Assembly (NCBI RefSeq): GCF_016894445.1
Contig: NZ_CP056775.1
Location: 4,342,001 to 4,406,000 of the forward strand
Direction: 5' to 3'
Source of the DNA: Dyadobacter sandarakinus
GTDB taxonomy: Bacteria > Bacteroidota > Bacteroidia > Cytophagales > Spirosomataceae
Length of the DNA: 64,000 nt
The notes beneath the pieces were generated by a model. That model did no database searches and was not told where the DNA came from. It saw only the letters and a list, made by a program, of their open reading frames with translations. Within the stretch, counting starts at the first letter, position 1. Every line of letters starts with the position of its first letter. Made by a program: the position numbers and the translations under genes. Shown piece after piece: positions 51,111 through 59,925 of the stretch.

Positions 51111-52330
51111 ACCGGATTTGGACCACCCGAGGGTGCAGGAGGACCATCAGGACGCTTGCGGGGCTTGTTACGATAGCGGCGATAAGGCTTCTTTTTGACC
51201 GTCTCGGCAGCTCCGGGCTCTCTTTTGATCCCGGCATTTTCCTCAGCAACTTCATGTACCGGCTCCCCGAGCAAAAATCCATAGGGTTCGAGGCTGGGAG
51301 TGGCATCAAAGATCACCTTCAGAATAGCAGTTACAGGCAGCGCCAGGATCAAACCCGAAAGTCCCCACAACTGTCCGCCCAGGAACAAAGCAACGATCGC
51401 GGCCAGCGGATTTACACTTACCTTAGAGCCTACAATATTAGGCGTGATAAAATTGCCTTCCAGAAACTGCACAAAGCTCATAATACCAATTACCCCCACA
51501 GCATACCAGGGCGAATCCATGGTTACAATGGCCAGTAAAGCCGGCAATACCGATCCGATCAAAATACCGATGTAAGGTATCAGGATCAGAAAACCCGCCA
51601 GAAATCCGAAGAAAATGGCATGCGGAACACCCAGCAGCAACAAGCCGATGCTGTTGAGTACGCCCACGATCAGAATTACCAGAAAAAGGCCTGACAGATA
51701 GCTTTGTATGACTTCATAGATTTTTTTGAGCAAGTTGTTCAGGCGGTCATTGGGTACGTCGCGCACGGCTTTGTGTACAAACCTTCTGAAGAAATCACGG
51801 TATAGCAGGAAAAAGAACATATAAAGGGGTATCAACACAAAAGTTGAAATGGCGCCGGTAGTCGTAACAAGGGTGTTAAGCAATACGGCCCGGCCTTCAC
51901 TCAATGCATTGATCAGGTATTTTTTGGCTTCACTGACCTGCTGCGTACGACTCACATTGAAGTACCGCTCACCCAATGCCGACACCTGGTCAATGATCAG
52001 CTCAGCCTTTTCCGTAATCCGCGGCAGCTCTTCGGCAAAGCTGCCGATCTGCATGGAGACGACGTAACCCAGCAGCACGATCACGACAAACAAAGCCAGG
52101 ATACTTAGTAGAATAGACCCTATCCTGGGTACTCCCCGACGTTCAAGCCAGGCACATACCGGGTGCAGCAGGATCGCCAGCAAAATGGAAAATGCCAGCG
52201 GTATGAGTGTTTCACGCAGAATAAAAAGAATGTAAACCGTGGCAATAAGAATGACCAGCGTACTGGCCAACTTCAGGGAAGCAGTACCTTCCCTATCTTT
52301 GTCCCGGAAGGGACGAAAAGTAGCATTCAT
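51107..52330 (-). CDS. AI-2E family transporter
   Basis: 407 residues with seven to eight hydrophobic segments and the family signatures: LRETLIPLAFSILLAILLHP near 43, the AI-2E region with SYLSGLFLVILIVGVLNSIG and FFGFLAGFLILIPYIGILIG, and SFVQFLEGNFITPNIVGSKVSVNPL near 285. The C-terminus is long, basic and proline-rich (RRYRNKPRKRPDGPP). Despite the name, many members export other small molecules or act as Na+/H+ or K+ carriers; the substrate is open. It converges on gldH. Confidence 0.88.
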   Translation of the reverse strand: MNATFRPFRDKDREGTASLKLASTLVILIATVYILFILRETLIPLAFSILLAILLHPVCAWLERRGVPRIGSILLSILALFVVIVLLGYVVSMQIGSFAEELPRITEKAELIIDQVSALGERYFNVSRTQQVSEAKKYLINALSEGRAVLLNTLVTTTGAISTFVLIPLYMFFFLLYRDFFRRFVHKAVRDVPNDRLNNLLKKIYEVIQSYLSGLFLVILIVGVLNSIGLLLLGVPHAIFFGFLAGFLILIPYIGILIGSVLPALLAIVTMDSPWYAVGVIGIMSFVQFLEGNFITPNIVGSKVSVNPLAAIVALFLGGQLWGLSGLILALPVTAILKVIFDATPSLEPYGFLLGEPVHEVAEENAGIKREPGAAETVKKKPYRRYRNKPRKRPDGPPAPSGGPNPV

Positions 52331-52488
52331 GAACAGGTAAATTTATATTTCCGATTGGCAAAAACCGTTCCCAGCTGACACTTACCGCATTACTCAATCC
52401 TGGTGTTATCTTTATGTTAACAATGGGCGTTCATACATTAAGTGAGTATCACATCTGCTAATTTCGAACTGTTTTTAAGGAAAACTCA

Positions 52489-53199
52489 ATGAGCACCGCA
52501 AAATCTGCCGCATCAGCTCCGAAAGTTTTGGTTGTTGATGACGACTCGGATATAGTTGAATTATTAGAATATAACCTCACTAAGGAAGGCTATACAGTAC
52601 AAACCGCCTCGAATGGGAAAAAGGCGATTGAACTCGCAAAAACTTTTATCCCTGACCTGATCCTGCTCGATATCATGATGCCGCAGCTGGACGGGATTGA
52701 GACCGGCCGACTCCTGCGTCAGAACCCGGATATCAGGAATACATACATTCTCTTTCTCACCGCCCGTGCCGAAGAATACTCGGAGGTAGCTGCGTTTGAC
52801 GTAGGTGCGGATGATTACATTACCAAGCCTATCAAGCCGCGTGCATTGATGAGCCGCATTAATGCATTTTTCAGGAGAGAAGCACAAAAAGCTGATTCGG
52901 GCGACCAGATCGACATTCTTGATCTTGCTATCAACCGTAAAAACTATACGGTAACCCAGGCAGGTGAAAAATCCACGGTGCTGCCCAAAAAGGAGTTTGA
53001 GCTGCTGTTCTTCCTGGCACAAACCCCTAATAAGGTATTCAGCCGGGATGAGCTGCTGCAGAAAATCTGGGGAGCAGATATTTATGTGCTCGAACGTACT
53101 GTGGATGTGCATATCCGCAAGCTCAGGGAGAAACTGGGTGAACAATATATCAAAACCCTGAAAGGGGTTGGCTATATGTTCAGTACCGAGCAGGAATAG
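52489..53199 (+). CDS. OmpR/PhoB-family response regulator
   Basis: 236 residues. Receiver domain 12-130: acidic pair Asp17/Asp18 in VLVVDDDSD, phosphoacceptor Asp61 in LILLDIMMPQLDG, Thr91 in ILFLTARAEE and Lys113 in YITKPIKP. Winged-helix DNA-binding domain 140-236: FELLFFLAQTPNKVFSRDELLQKIW, DVHIRKLREKLG and TLKGVGYMF. Its PhoB-like architecture suggests regulation by a partner histidine kinase, which is not adjacent in the window. It ends one base before the convergent AsmA-like gene. Confidence 0.94.
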   Translation: MSTAKSAASAPKVLVVDDDSDIVELLEYNLTKEGYTVQTASNGKKAIELAKTFIPDLILLDIMMPQLDGIETGRLLRQNPDIRNTYILFLTARAEEYSEVAAFDVGADDYITKPIKPRALMSRINAFFRREAQKADSGDQIDILDLAINRKNYTVTQAGEKSTVLPKKEFELLFFLAQTPNKVFSRDELLQKIWGADIYVLERTVDVHIRKLREKLGEQYIKTLKGVGYMFSTEQE

Positions 53200-55689
53200 T
53201 TACTTCTCGATACTTTCGGGATCCAGCTCTTCCTCCTCTTTCCTGGATTTATCCTTGTCTTTTTTCTTCCTGAATGCCAGCTTGATGTTTACCTCGCCGT
53301 TTTCATCCACGGCTCGCAGGAAAATTTTGGGTCCCTCCTTTTTATCGGGATTGTTCGGATCGAGCACGTAGGTCGAGTCGCGTTTTTTCAGGTTGCTCAG
53401 CGGAATTCCGATGTTGATGTCGGTTTTATTGCCGAAACTGTAAATACCGTCAATAAACAGCGTAACCACATTCGACTCGATTTCCATCGGGGCAATGAAT
53501 ATTTCCTGTCCTTTCAGCCTGAACTCGTTCCGGATCGGCGCCAGCTTTACTTCCTCAAAGTTCCGCTTTTTAAAAATGAGCTTTTTCATCTTCATGAAAG
53601 GCTCAAAATTGATAATGTGGCCATTCGTCAGATTGATATGCAGCAGCCCGCTCATACTGGACGGAATCAGCTTGATGTTATTGTCAATGTTGGCCTCAAA
53701 GTTGAAATCGGTGCTCAGTCTGCCTTTCAGGTTGTTGTGGGTGATCGTCTTTTGACTAAAATCATCAAAGGAGTAAAAAACAGAATGCACATTTGCATTG
53801 GCGATCTTTCCCTTTACTGCTATATGCGGATACTTGCTGGCACCTGAGTTATCCATTTGTCCTGAAATGCGCACATTTCCGCCCCCAAATGCCTTCATGA
53901 CAAAGTATTCGAGATTCATTGCATTGTCCCTGATCGTAAACTGGCCTTTCACGTTACTGGCAGTAAGGTTCCGGTAGCGCAACTTTTTGGCGTCCAGCTT
54001 GGCTACTACCTCCATCTGGTCAATGGCATCATCCAAAAGATCCGCCAGCTTTAAGCGTTTTTTTCGCTTTACGGGCACTTTCCTGGGAGCCAGGAGCGAT
54101 TCGAGCCAGTTGAGCTGCCAGTTTGGAATGGTAATATCCACATTGGCAGACAATATTTTGGGCGAACCAAACAGGTAAGGGATCAGGTCCACGATCTGTC
54201 CGCGGACATACATCATGTTCTGACCATCGGACAAGCGAAGGTTGGGAAAAACAAAAACCTTCTCATTGAATGTAAAATCACCCTTGATCTGCCGCAAATG
54301 TACCTGCCGGGGCAGATAGTCTATGGAAATGTTGTTGACCGAAGTTTTGCCCCACAGCTTTCCGTTAAATCGGTCTGTTTTGGCATCATAGAATTTCTTA
54401 AGACTTCCGTCAAAATGAAACTCAACACGCGCACTTCCATTTTTGAAGCGGTACCTTGACGGATCCAGCAGGCCGTCCAGGTTTGTAGAGTCTGCCGATA
54501 CGTAGCCGTCGAGCCGGGCGGTGGGATTAAAAAAATTAAAAACTGAAAGATTCAGGTTAAAAGGTACGGTTTCAAACTTCCCTGTAATATTGGGCGCAAC
54601 CAGCCGCGAGTTTGCCACGCTGGCTTCTTTAGCCGTGTCACTCTGATTGGTAAAAACACCTTCGGCCTTCATGTCCCGGAGCGTGCCCACCGGAAGTTCG
54701 TATTTGAATGTGTTCGTACGGAAATATACGTCGGCTTTGGGCTGCTTTCCGGCAAGCTGTCCGGCTACTTTCACCTTGGCATTCACCTTTGTATGTACCC
54801 CAATGGAATCAATCTGCTCGCGCAGCCGCTTGCTAAGAAGCTTCACCGCATTGTCTACCTCAATCTGCTCTGCCTCAAAATTCATCCGGAATGTTCGCAG
54901 GGTATCTGCAAAATCAAACTCGCCGCTGATCAGGATTTTATCCTTTACCGTAGTTTCGAGTACAGAGGGAAATATCCGGAGGACTTGCTCATCTTCATCG
55001 AAACCTACCACAAAGCTCACATTTGTTTCCTGCTTATTCAAAAACCCTCCTTTTTTGGGTTTGAAGGTCAGTCCGTCAAATAATACAGTCCCGGTAAGCC
55101 GCGCAATACTGCCTGAGTCTGTTTCAGCAATGGTATTGACGGCATCGTGAAACAAAGCCCCAAAGTAATTCTGACGTACTGAATCCTGGTAGGTCACCTG
55201 AAAATTATGAAACTGCAGATTACCCAGCCGCTTGGCCATGGAGTCCGTCTCTTTTTCTGTTTTATCCTTTACAGGCTTTCCCGATGAAAAAATAGTAAGG
55301 TTGGAGTATCCGTCGCGCTGCTTGAAAATGTGCAGTGTAGCATCTTCCACGATCAGGTTTTTGATCTTGATATTACCCGTGTAAAAGTTTTTCAAATCAA
55401 GGGAAACGCGGATATTGGCAGCTTCCAGGAAGGGAATTTTGTGTTTCTGGTAAAGACTGTCGGTAAGTTTTACATTGACCAGCGCGAAGTTTAGTCCGAA
55501 TTGACCGTGAAAAGGACGAAACTTGATGTCCTCGATTTCGAGATTCCCATTAATGCGGTCATTGACCAGCTCTTTTACTTTCAGAAAAATTGTTTCCCGG
55601 TTTTTATAGACCCAGAACTCTACCGCTCCGAACAAAAAGACTCCGCACAAGCCTACAATACCAAGGATTTTCAGAACTCTTGCAAACAT
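53200..55689 (-). CDS. Large AsmA-like family protein
   Basis: 829 residues from ATG ending at 55689 (MFARVLKILGIVGLCGVFLFG). One N-terminal helix anchors a long beta-strand-rich body with repeated amphipathic segments such as NLEIEDIKFRPFHGQFGLN and KILISGEFDFADTLRTF, the pattern of AsmA/TamB/YhdP proteins, now considered bridge-like lipid transporters between membranes. The C-terminus is charged (FRKKKDKDKSRKEEEE). No N-terminal sequence of TamB is recognised. It ends one base after the response-regulator stop and sits head-to-tail with nothing else. Confidence 0.8.
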   Translation of the reverse strand: MFARVLKILGIVGLCGVFLFGAVEFWVYKNRETIFLKVKELVNDRINGNLEIEDIKFRPFHGQFGLNFALVNVKLTDSLYQKHKIPFLEAANIRVSLDLKNFYTGNIKIKNLIVEDATLHIFKQRDGYSNLTIFSSGKPVKDKTEKETDSMAKRLGNLQFHNFQVTYQDSVRQNYFGALFHDAVNTIAETDSGSIARLTGTVLFDGLTFKPKKGGFLNKQETNVSFVVGFDEDEQVLRIFPSVLETTVKDKILISGEFDFADTLRTFRMNFEAEQIEVDNAVKLLSKRLREQIDSIGVHTKVNAKVKVAGQLAGKQPKADVYFRTNTFKYELPVGTLRDMKAEGVFTNQSDTAKEASVANSRLVAPNITGKFETVPFNLNLSVFNFFNPTARLDGYVSADSTNLDGLLDPSRYRFKNGSARVEFHFDGSLKKFYDAKTDRFNGKLWGKTSVNNISIDYLPRQVHLRQIKGDFTFNEKVFVFPNLRLSDGQNMMYVRGQIVDLIPYLFGSPKILSANVDITIPNWQLNWLESLLAPRKVPVKRKKRLKLADLLDDAIDQMEVVAKLDAKKLRYRNLTASNVKGQFTIRDNAMNLEYFVMKAFGGGNVRISGQMDNSGASKYPHIAVKGKIANANVHSVFYSFDDFSQKTITHNNLKGRLSTDFNFEANIDNNIKLIPSSMSGLLHINLTNGHIINFEPFMKMKKLIFKKRNFEEVKLAPIRNEFRLKGQEIFIAPMEIESNVVTLFIDGIYSFGNKTDINIGIPLSNLKKRDSTYVLDPNNPDKKEGPKIFLRAVDENGEVNIKLAFRKKKDKDKSRKEEEELDPESIEK

Positions 55690-55890
55690 GAAAGAAGGAT
55701 TTGACGAGCCGGACAACTGCATTTTGTCACCGGCATTATTACAACTTACATCCATCAATAATAGTGTGCCAGCACACATACCGGCACCGATCTTAATAGC
55801 GGCTGATATACGCTAATGCCACCAAAAAGTACTAGTTTTGCCCACTCTTTTGAGAAACAGAGTTTTGCTATATAAAATCCATTGCTGACC

Positions 55891-57615
55891 ATGTTACTGA
55901 GTGAACAGGAGATATTACGGCGCCAGAAACGCGAAGAACTTTCCAAGATGGGCATTGCGCCTTATCCCGCAGAGGAATTTTCTGTAAATGCTTATATTTC
56001 AGACATTTTAAAGAACTACGAAAACAATAAGCTGGACTATAAAAGTGTGTCTCTGGCGGGCCGTCTGATGGGTTTCCGGATCATGGGCAGCGCTGCATTT
56101 GCCGAGCTGCAGGACAGTACCGGCCGCATGCAGCTATACTTCCGCCGCGATGATCTTTGTCCCGGCGACGACAAGACATTGTACAATACCGTGTTCAAAA
56201 AATTGCTGGACATCGGTGATATTATCGGGATCAACGGATTCGTATTTACTACGCAAACCGGCGAGATCTCCGTGCATGTACAGGAGTTTAAAATACTGAA
56301 CAAATCCCTGCGTCCGCTGCCCATTGTAAAGCGTGACGAGGATGGCAATACGTACGACGGATTTACGGATCCCGAGCTGCGCTACCGCCAGCGTTATGTG
56401 GACCTGATCGTCAATCCGGAAGTTCGTGACATCTTTATCAAACGCGCCCGGATTATCACCACCATGCGCTCGTACTTCGACACAAAAGGCTGGCTGGAAG
56501 TAGAGACACCGGTATTGCAGTCCATTCACGGCGGTGCCGCTGCCCGGCCGTTTGAAACCCACCATAATACCCTGGACATGGATCTGTTCCTTCGCATAGC
56601 CACGGAGCTGCACCTGAAAAGGCTGATTGTCGGTGGATTTGAAGGAGTATACGAGTTTGGAAAGTTGTTCCGGAACGAAGGAATGGACCGCACACATAAT
56701 CCGGAGTTTACGACGGTGGAACTTTACGTTGCGTATAAGGACTACCTGTGGATGATGAAGACTACAGAGGAGGTTTTGGAAAAAGTGGCAGTGGCTGTCA
56801 ATGGAACTTCCCTCGTGCAGTTTGGCGACAAGCAGATTGACTTCGCCGGGCCCTATCCGCGTTTGAGTATTACAGATGCTATTCACCAATATACCGGCCT
56901 CAATGTAGACGAGCTCGATGAGGCCACGATCCGTGAGCAGTGCCGCGCCTGGGGAATGGAAGTGAGTGATGCTATGGGTAAAGGCAAGCTGATCGATGAG
57001 ATTTTTGGTGAAAAAGTGGAAGCTAATATCATCCAGCCCACGTTCATCACCGACCATCCCGTGGAAATGTCACCACTGACCAAAAAGCACCGGTCGAAGC
57101 CGGGAATGGTTGAGCGCTTTGAGCTGTTTGTCAACGGAAAAGAAATTGCCAATGCGTATTCGGAGCTGAACGATCCGATTGAGCAGCGCGAGCGGTTTGA
57201 GGATCAGCTTAAACTGAAAGAGCGCGGCGACGACGAAGCCATGGAAATGGATGATGATTTCCTGCGCTCGCTGGAATACGGCATGCCACCTACCGCGGGG
57301 ATTGGTATTGGTATTGACCGCCTCACCATGCTCCTGACCAATAATGTAAGTATACAGGAAGTAATTTTCTTCCCGCAGATGCGTGCGGAGAAAAAGCCTG
57401 AAATGGCGCGTGAGATGGATTATATGAAAGAGGGAGTACCGGCTGTATGGATTCCTGCATTGCAAAAGCTGAACATTCTGACCATCGAGCAGCTAAAAAC
57501 CGCCAATCCCAACAAGATCTTCAATGACCTGGGCGGCATACGCAAAAAGCTTAAAATTGAGGACAAGCTCCCGTCGCTTGATGACGTCAAAGCCTGGGTC
57601 TCGCAAGTCAGCTGA
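55891..57615 (+). CDS. lysS: Lysyl-tRNA synthetase (class II)
   Basis: 574 residues from ATG 55891 (a TTG at 55882 is possible). N-terminal OB-fold anticodon-binding domain ([31 protein letters not shown], in parts [13 protein letters not shown] and AELQDSTG), then class II motif 2 [18 protein letters not shown] and motif 3 [13 protein letters not shown] near 480. About 70 residues follow motif 3 ([20 protein letters not shown] to the end), a C-terminal extension seen in Bacteroidota enzymes. A possible -7 box TAGTTTTG lies at 55833-55840. It ends 7 bases before a terminator shared with csp. Confidence 0.96.
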   Translation: MLLSEQEILRRQKREELSKMGIAPYPAEEFSVNAYISDILKNYENNKLDYKSVSLAGRLMGFRIMGSAAFAELQDSTGRMQLYFRRDDLCPGDDKTLYNTVFKKLLDIGDIIGINGFVFTTQTGEISVHVQEFKILNKSLRPLPIVKRDEDGNTYDGFTDPELRYRQRYVDLIVNPEVRDIFIKRARIITTMRSYFDTKGWLEVETPVLQSIHGGAAARPFETHHNTLDMDLFLRIATELHLKRLIVGGFEGVYEFGKLFRNEGMDRTHNPEFTTVELYVAYKDYLWMMKTTEEVLEKVAVAVNGTSLVQFGDKQIDFAGPYPRLSITDAIHQYTGLNVDELDEATIREQCRAWGMEVSDAMGKGKLIDEIFGEKVEANIIQPTFITDHPVEMSPLTKKHRSKPGMVERFELFVNGKEIANAYSELNDPIEQRERFEDQLKLKERGDDEAMEMDDDFLRSLEYGMPPTAGIGIGIDRLTMLLTNNVSIQEVIFFPQMRAEKKPEMAREMDYMKEGVPAVWIPALQKLNILTIEQLKTANPNKIFNDLGGIRKKLKIEDKLPSLDDVKAWVSQVS

Positions 57616-57622
57616 TATGACA

Positions 57623-57657
57623 AAAAAAATGCCGCAAGGAGCTTGCGGCATTTTTTT
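57623..57657. terminator. Bidirectional terminator between lysS and csp
   Basis: Stem 57623-57638 with 57642-57657 (16 bp), loop of 3, A-run on the left and T-run on the right. Terminates lysS and the convergent cold-shock gene. Confidence 0.88.
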
Positions 57658-57676
57658 CTTTTCGTGTAAAATTTGG

Positions 57677-57871
57677 TTATACCTTTTTTACCTGAACAGC
57701 GTTAAGTCCTTTTTTACCTTCAACGACTTCGAATTCTACCTGGTCATTTTCACGGATAGTAAGTCCTCCCAATCCTGTTACATGGACGAAAATGTCCTTG
57801 TTTGTGTCGTCTTCTACGATGAAGCCGTATCCCTTAGCTTCATTGAAAAATTTTACAGTACCTGTTGGCAT
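57677..57871 (-). CDS. Cold shock domain protein (CspA family)
   Basis: 64 residues, a single cold-shock domain. The RNA-binding motifs are intact: RNP1 KGYGFIVED and RNP2 DIFVHVTGL, with the opening MPTGTVKFFNEAKGYGFI. Such proteins are RNA chaperones. A leader of over 100 A+T-rich bases precedes it, as in cold-regulated csp genes, but I did not find a full-consensus promoter upstream. Confidence 0.95.
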   Translation of the reverse strand: MPTGTVKFFNEAKGYGFIVEDDTNKDIFVHVTGLGGLTIRENDQVEFEVVEGKKGLNAVQVKKV

Positions 57872-58224
57872 AACGGTTGAAATAAAAAAATTAAAATAAG
57901 GTGAAAATACAAGAGATCTTGTAAGCGTTTCAAGATAAGATTTCGATGCTTAACCAAATAATTGAGGGAGGCTCAACCCGTTGGCAAAAGAAATTTTGGC
58001 ATTTTTAATCAAGACATACTGATTATAATGAACAACTTACAAAGTCTTTAATCACAAAGAAACAAAAATTGTTCGGAAAACAATTTATTTGCCGGAAGAT
58101 TTTGAGAATTTACGAGTTAGCGGTATTTTTCTGGTGACCGGTCGTTAAATAAACTTAATAGCCGGGAATAGATTTTGATGCTGAAAATTGACTAACTATG
58201 AAGTAAAATTTTGGCATAAATCCT
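57872..58224. other. Long upstream region of the cold-shock gene, divergent from the PspC gene
   Basis: 353 A+T-rich bases. It probably holds the long csp leader and the promoters of both flanking genes; no consensus pair or structured RNA could be assigned by eye. I see no reading frame of interest. Confidence 0.45.
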
Positions 58225-58446
58225 ATGAACAAACTTCGATACTATGTTGAAGACCAGATTTTTGGGGTCTGCGCTAAACTAGGAGAAAAGCTTAATTTTC
58301 CGGCGAGCAGTGTTCGTCTGTACTTCATCTATGCTACTTTCATGACCTTCGGGTCGCCCATCATCCTGTACCTGGTACTGGCATTCTGGATGGAGCTGGG
58401 CCACCATCGCCGGCGGCATAACAGCCCCACTATCTGGGAGTTATAG
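58225..58446 (+). CDS. PspC domain membrane protein
   Basis: 73 residues: a PspC domain with FGVCAKLGEKLNFPASSVRL, one to two helices (LYFIYATFMTFGSPIILYLVLAFWM) and a basic tail. PspC senses membrane stress in proteobacteria, where it partners with PspA and PspB; small stand-alone PspC proteins are common in Bacteroidota with unknown roles. The last 17 bases overlap the convergent glycosyltransferase gene. Confidence 0.82.
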   Translation: MNKLRYYVEDQIFGVCAKLGEKLNFPASSVRLYFIYATFMTFGSPIILYLVLAFWMELGHHRRRHNSPTIWEL

Positions 58447-59455
58447 CAGTTTTGATACCAGGCAGCTCCCTGAATCTGTGTTTACCCATCAGGAAGTACT
58501 CCACAACCACACTTTTGAAGTACAGCGGTGCCCGGTTGGTGGTCCTTTTTGAACGCTTCATCAATCCCGGTATCATCCTGTAAAACGCAAAATGTGCCCG
58601 GATGATCGCAATTACATCCGGCCAGGCTCCCGCAGCCATAAACCGCACGCTGGAAAGTCCGTCCAGCACCAGCCTGATCAGGATCGTTTTCCATCTCCGG
58701 CCTACCGGAAGATTCTTGAACAGCATGATCAGGTTGTTACGGTAATTCAGGAATGTCTTTTTTGGATTCGATTTGTGCAGGGTTCCGCCTCCAACGTGGT
58801 AAACGACTGATTTGCCGCAATAGGTAATCCGGTACTGCATGTTCAGCAGCCGCCAGCACAGGTCAATTTCCTCCATGTGCGCGAAAAAGGATTCATCAAA
58901 ACCCGCAGCACGGTGAAATGCTTCGGCACGTACAAACAGGCACGCTCCCGTAGCCCAGAAAACGTCCTGCTCATCGTCGTACTGACCTGTATCCTCTTCC
59001 CGGGTATCGAAAATGCGCCCCCGGCAAAAAGGATATCCCAGGTAATCCATATAGCCGCCGGCCGCGCCGGCATACTCGAAATGCGTAGGCAGGTCAAATG
59101 CACGGATCTTGGGCTGACAAGCTGCAATGCGCTCATCGGTTTCCATAAAGCTGATCACAGGATCGATCCAGTTTTCGGTGACCTGGATATCGGAGTTCAG
59201 CAGAATGTAGTATTTGGCCGGAATGTGCTTTAATGCTTCATTGTACCCTCCTGCATATCCTTTGTTCTCGGAAATTGTGAGGGTTTTGATGCCCGGATAA
59301 GTAGCTGTAACCCAGGCCAGGGAACCGTCTGAAGACGCATTGTCCGCGATCCAGACGTCGTGGCCGCCAGCATACTTTACGATGTCCGGAAGAAATTGCT
59401 CGAGATAGTGCCTGCCGTTATAATTCAGGATTACAATTGCAACAGAGGAAGTCAT
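58430..59455 (-). CDS. Glycosyltransferase family 2
   Basis: 341 residues. GT-A fold: VAIVILNYNGRHYLEQFLP at the start, DNASSDGSLAW near 37, and the DxD-equivalent in LLNSDIQVTENW near 88. A later GFDESFFAHMEEIDLCWRL segment (near 195) is typical of rhamnosyl/GT2 enzymes, followed by a region with one membrane-proximal helix (VRFMAAGAWPDVIAIIRAHF). Donor and acceptor sugars cannot be told. It lies 11 bases after ybaB on the same strand, perhaps co-transcribed. Confidence 0.88.
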   Translation of the reverse strand: MTSSVAIVILNYNGRHYLEQFLPDIVKYAGGHDVWIADNASSDGSLAWVTATYPGIKTLTISENKGYAGGYNEALKHIPAKYYILLNSDIQVTENWIDPVISFMETDERIAACQPKIRAFDLPTHFEYAGAAGGYMDYLGYPFCRGRIFDTREEDTGQYDDEQDVFWATGACLFVRAEAFHRAAGFDESFFAHMEEIDLCWRLLNMQYRITYCGKSVVYHVGGGTLHKSNPKKTFLNYRNNLIMLFKNLPVGRRWKTILIRLVLDGLSSVRFMAAGAWPDVIAIIRAHFAFYRMIPGLMKRSKRTTNRAPLYFKSVVVEYFLMGKHRFRELPGIKTAITPR

Positions 59456-59466
59456 TGGGAAGGGTG

Positions 59467-59814
59467 TTATTTCATGAACCCTCCCAGATCAAGTCCCGGG
59501 ATATTGGGCAGCATTCCGTCTGTCGCTTTTTGAAGGTGCTCTTTAATTTTAGGTTCAATATCGCTCAAAGCGCGGTTAACAGCCGCTACCACAAGGTCCT
59601 GCAGCATTTCGATATCGTCGGGATTAATCAGGTCTTTGTCAATTTCCAGGGATACGAGCGTCTTCTGACCATTTACTTTGGCTTTAACCAGCCCTCCTCC
59701 TGACTCAGCTGTTTCCGTGATATTGACAAGCTCACTTTGCGCTTCTTTCATACGGGACTGAAGGTCTTTCATTTTGCCCATGAGCCCCATCATGTCTGCC
59801 ATATTACCAAACAT
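59467..59814 (-). CDS. YbaB/EbfC nucleoid-associated protein
   Basis: 115 residues, usual length. The YbaB pattern is clear: MADMMGLMGKMKDLQSRMKEAQ, VNITETAESGGGLVKAKVNG and DLVVAAVNRALSDIEPKIKEHL. It binds DNA as a dimer of sandwich fold, and in many bacteria is co-transcribed with dnaX-recR, which is not the case here. Confidence 0.92.
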   Translation of the reverse strand: MFGNMADMMGLMGKMKDLQSRMKEAQSELVNITETAESGGGLVKAKVNGQKTLVSLEIDKDLINPDDIEMLQDLVVAAVNRALSDIEPKIKEHLQKATDGMLPNIPGLDLGGFMK

Positions 59815-59925
59815 AAATCTTCTGATTTAAGAATGTTATAAAATATAAAATTCCCCGCTGCATTTCATTTCTGCGGAGGATCATAAAAGTACCACTTTTT
59901 TCAACAGCTTGATCCCATACAGCAC

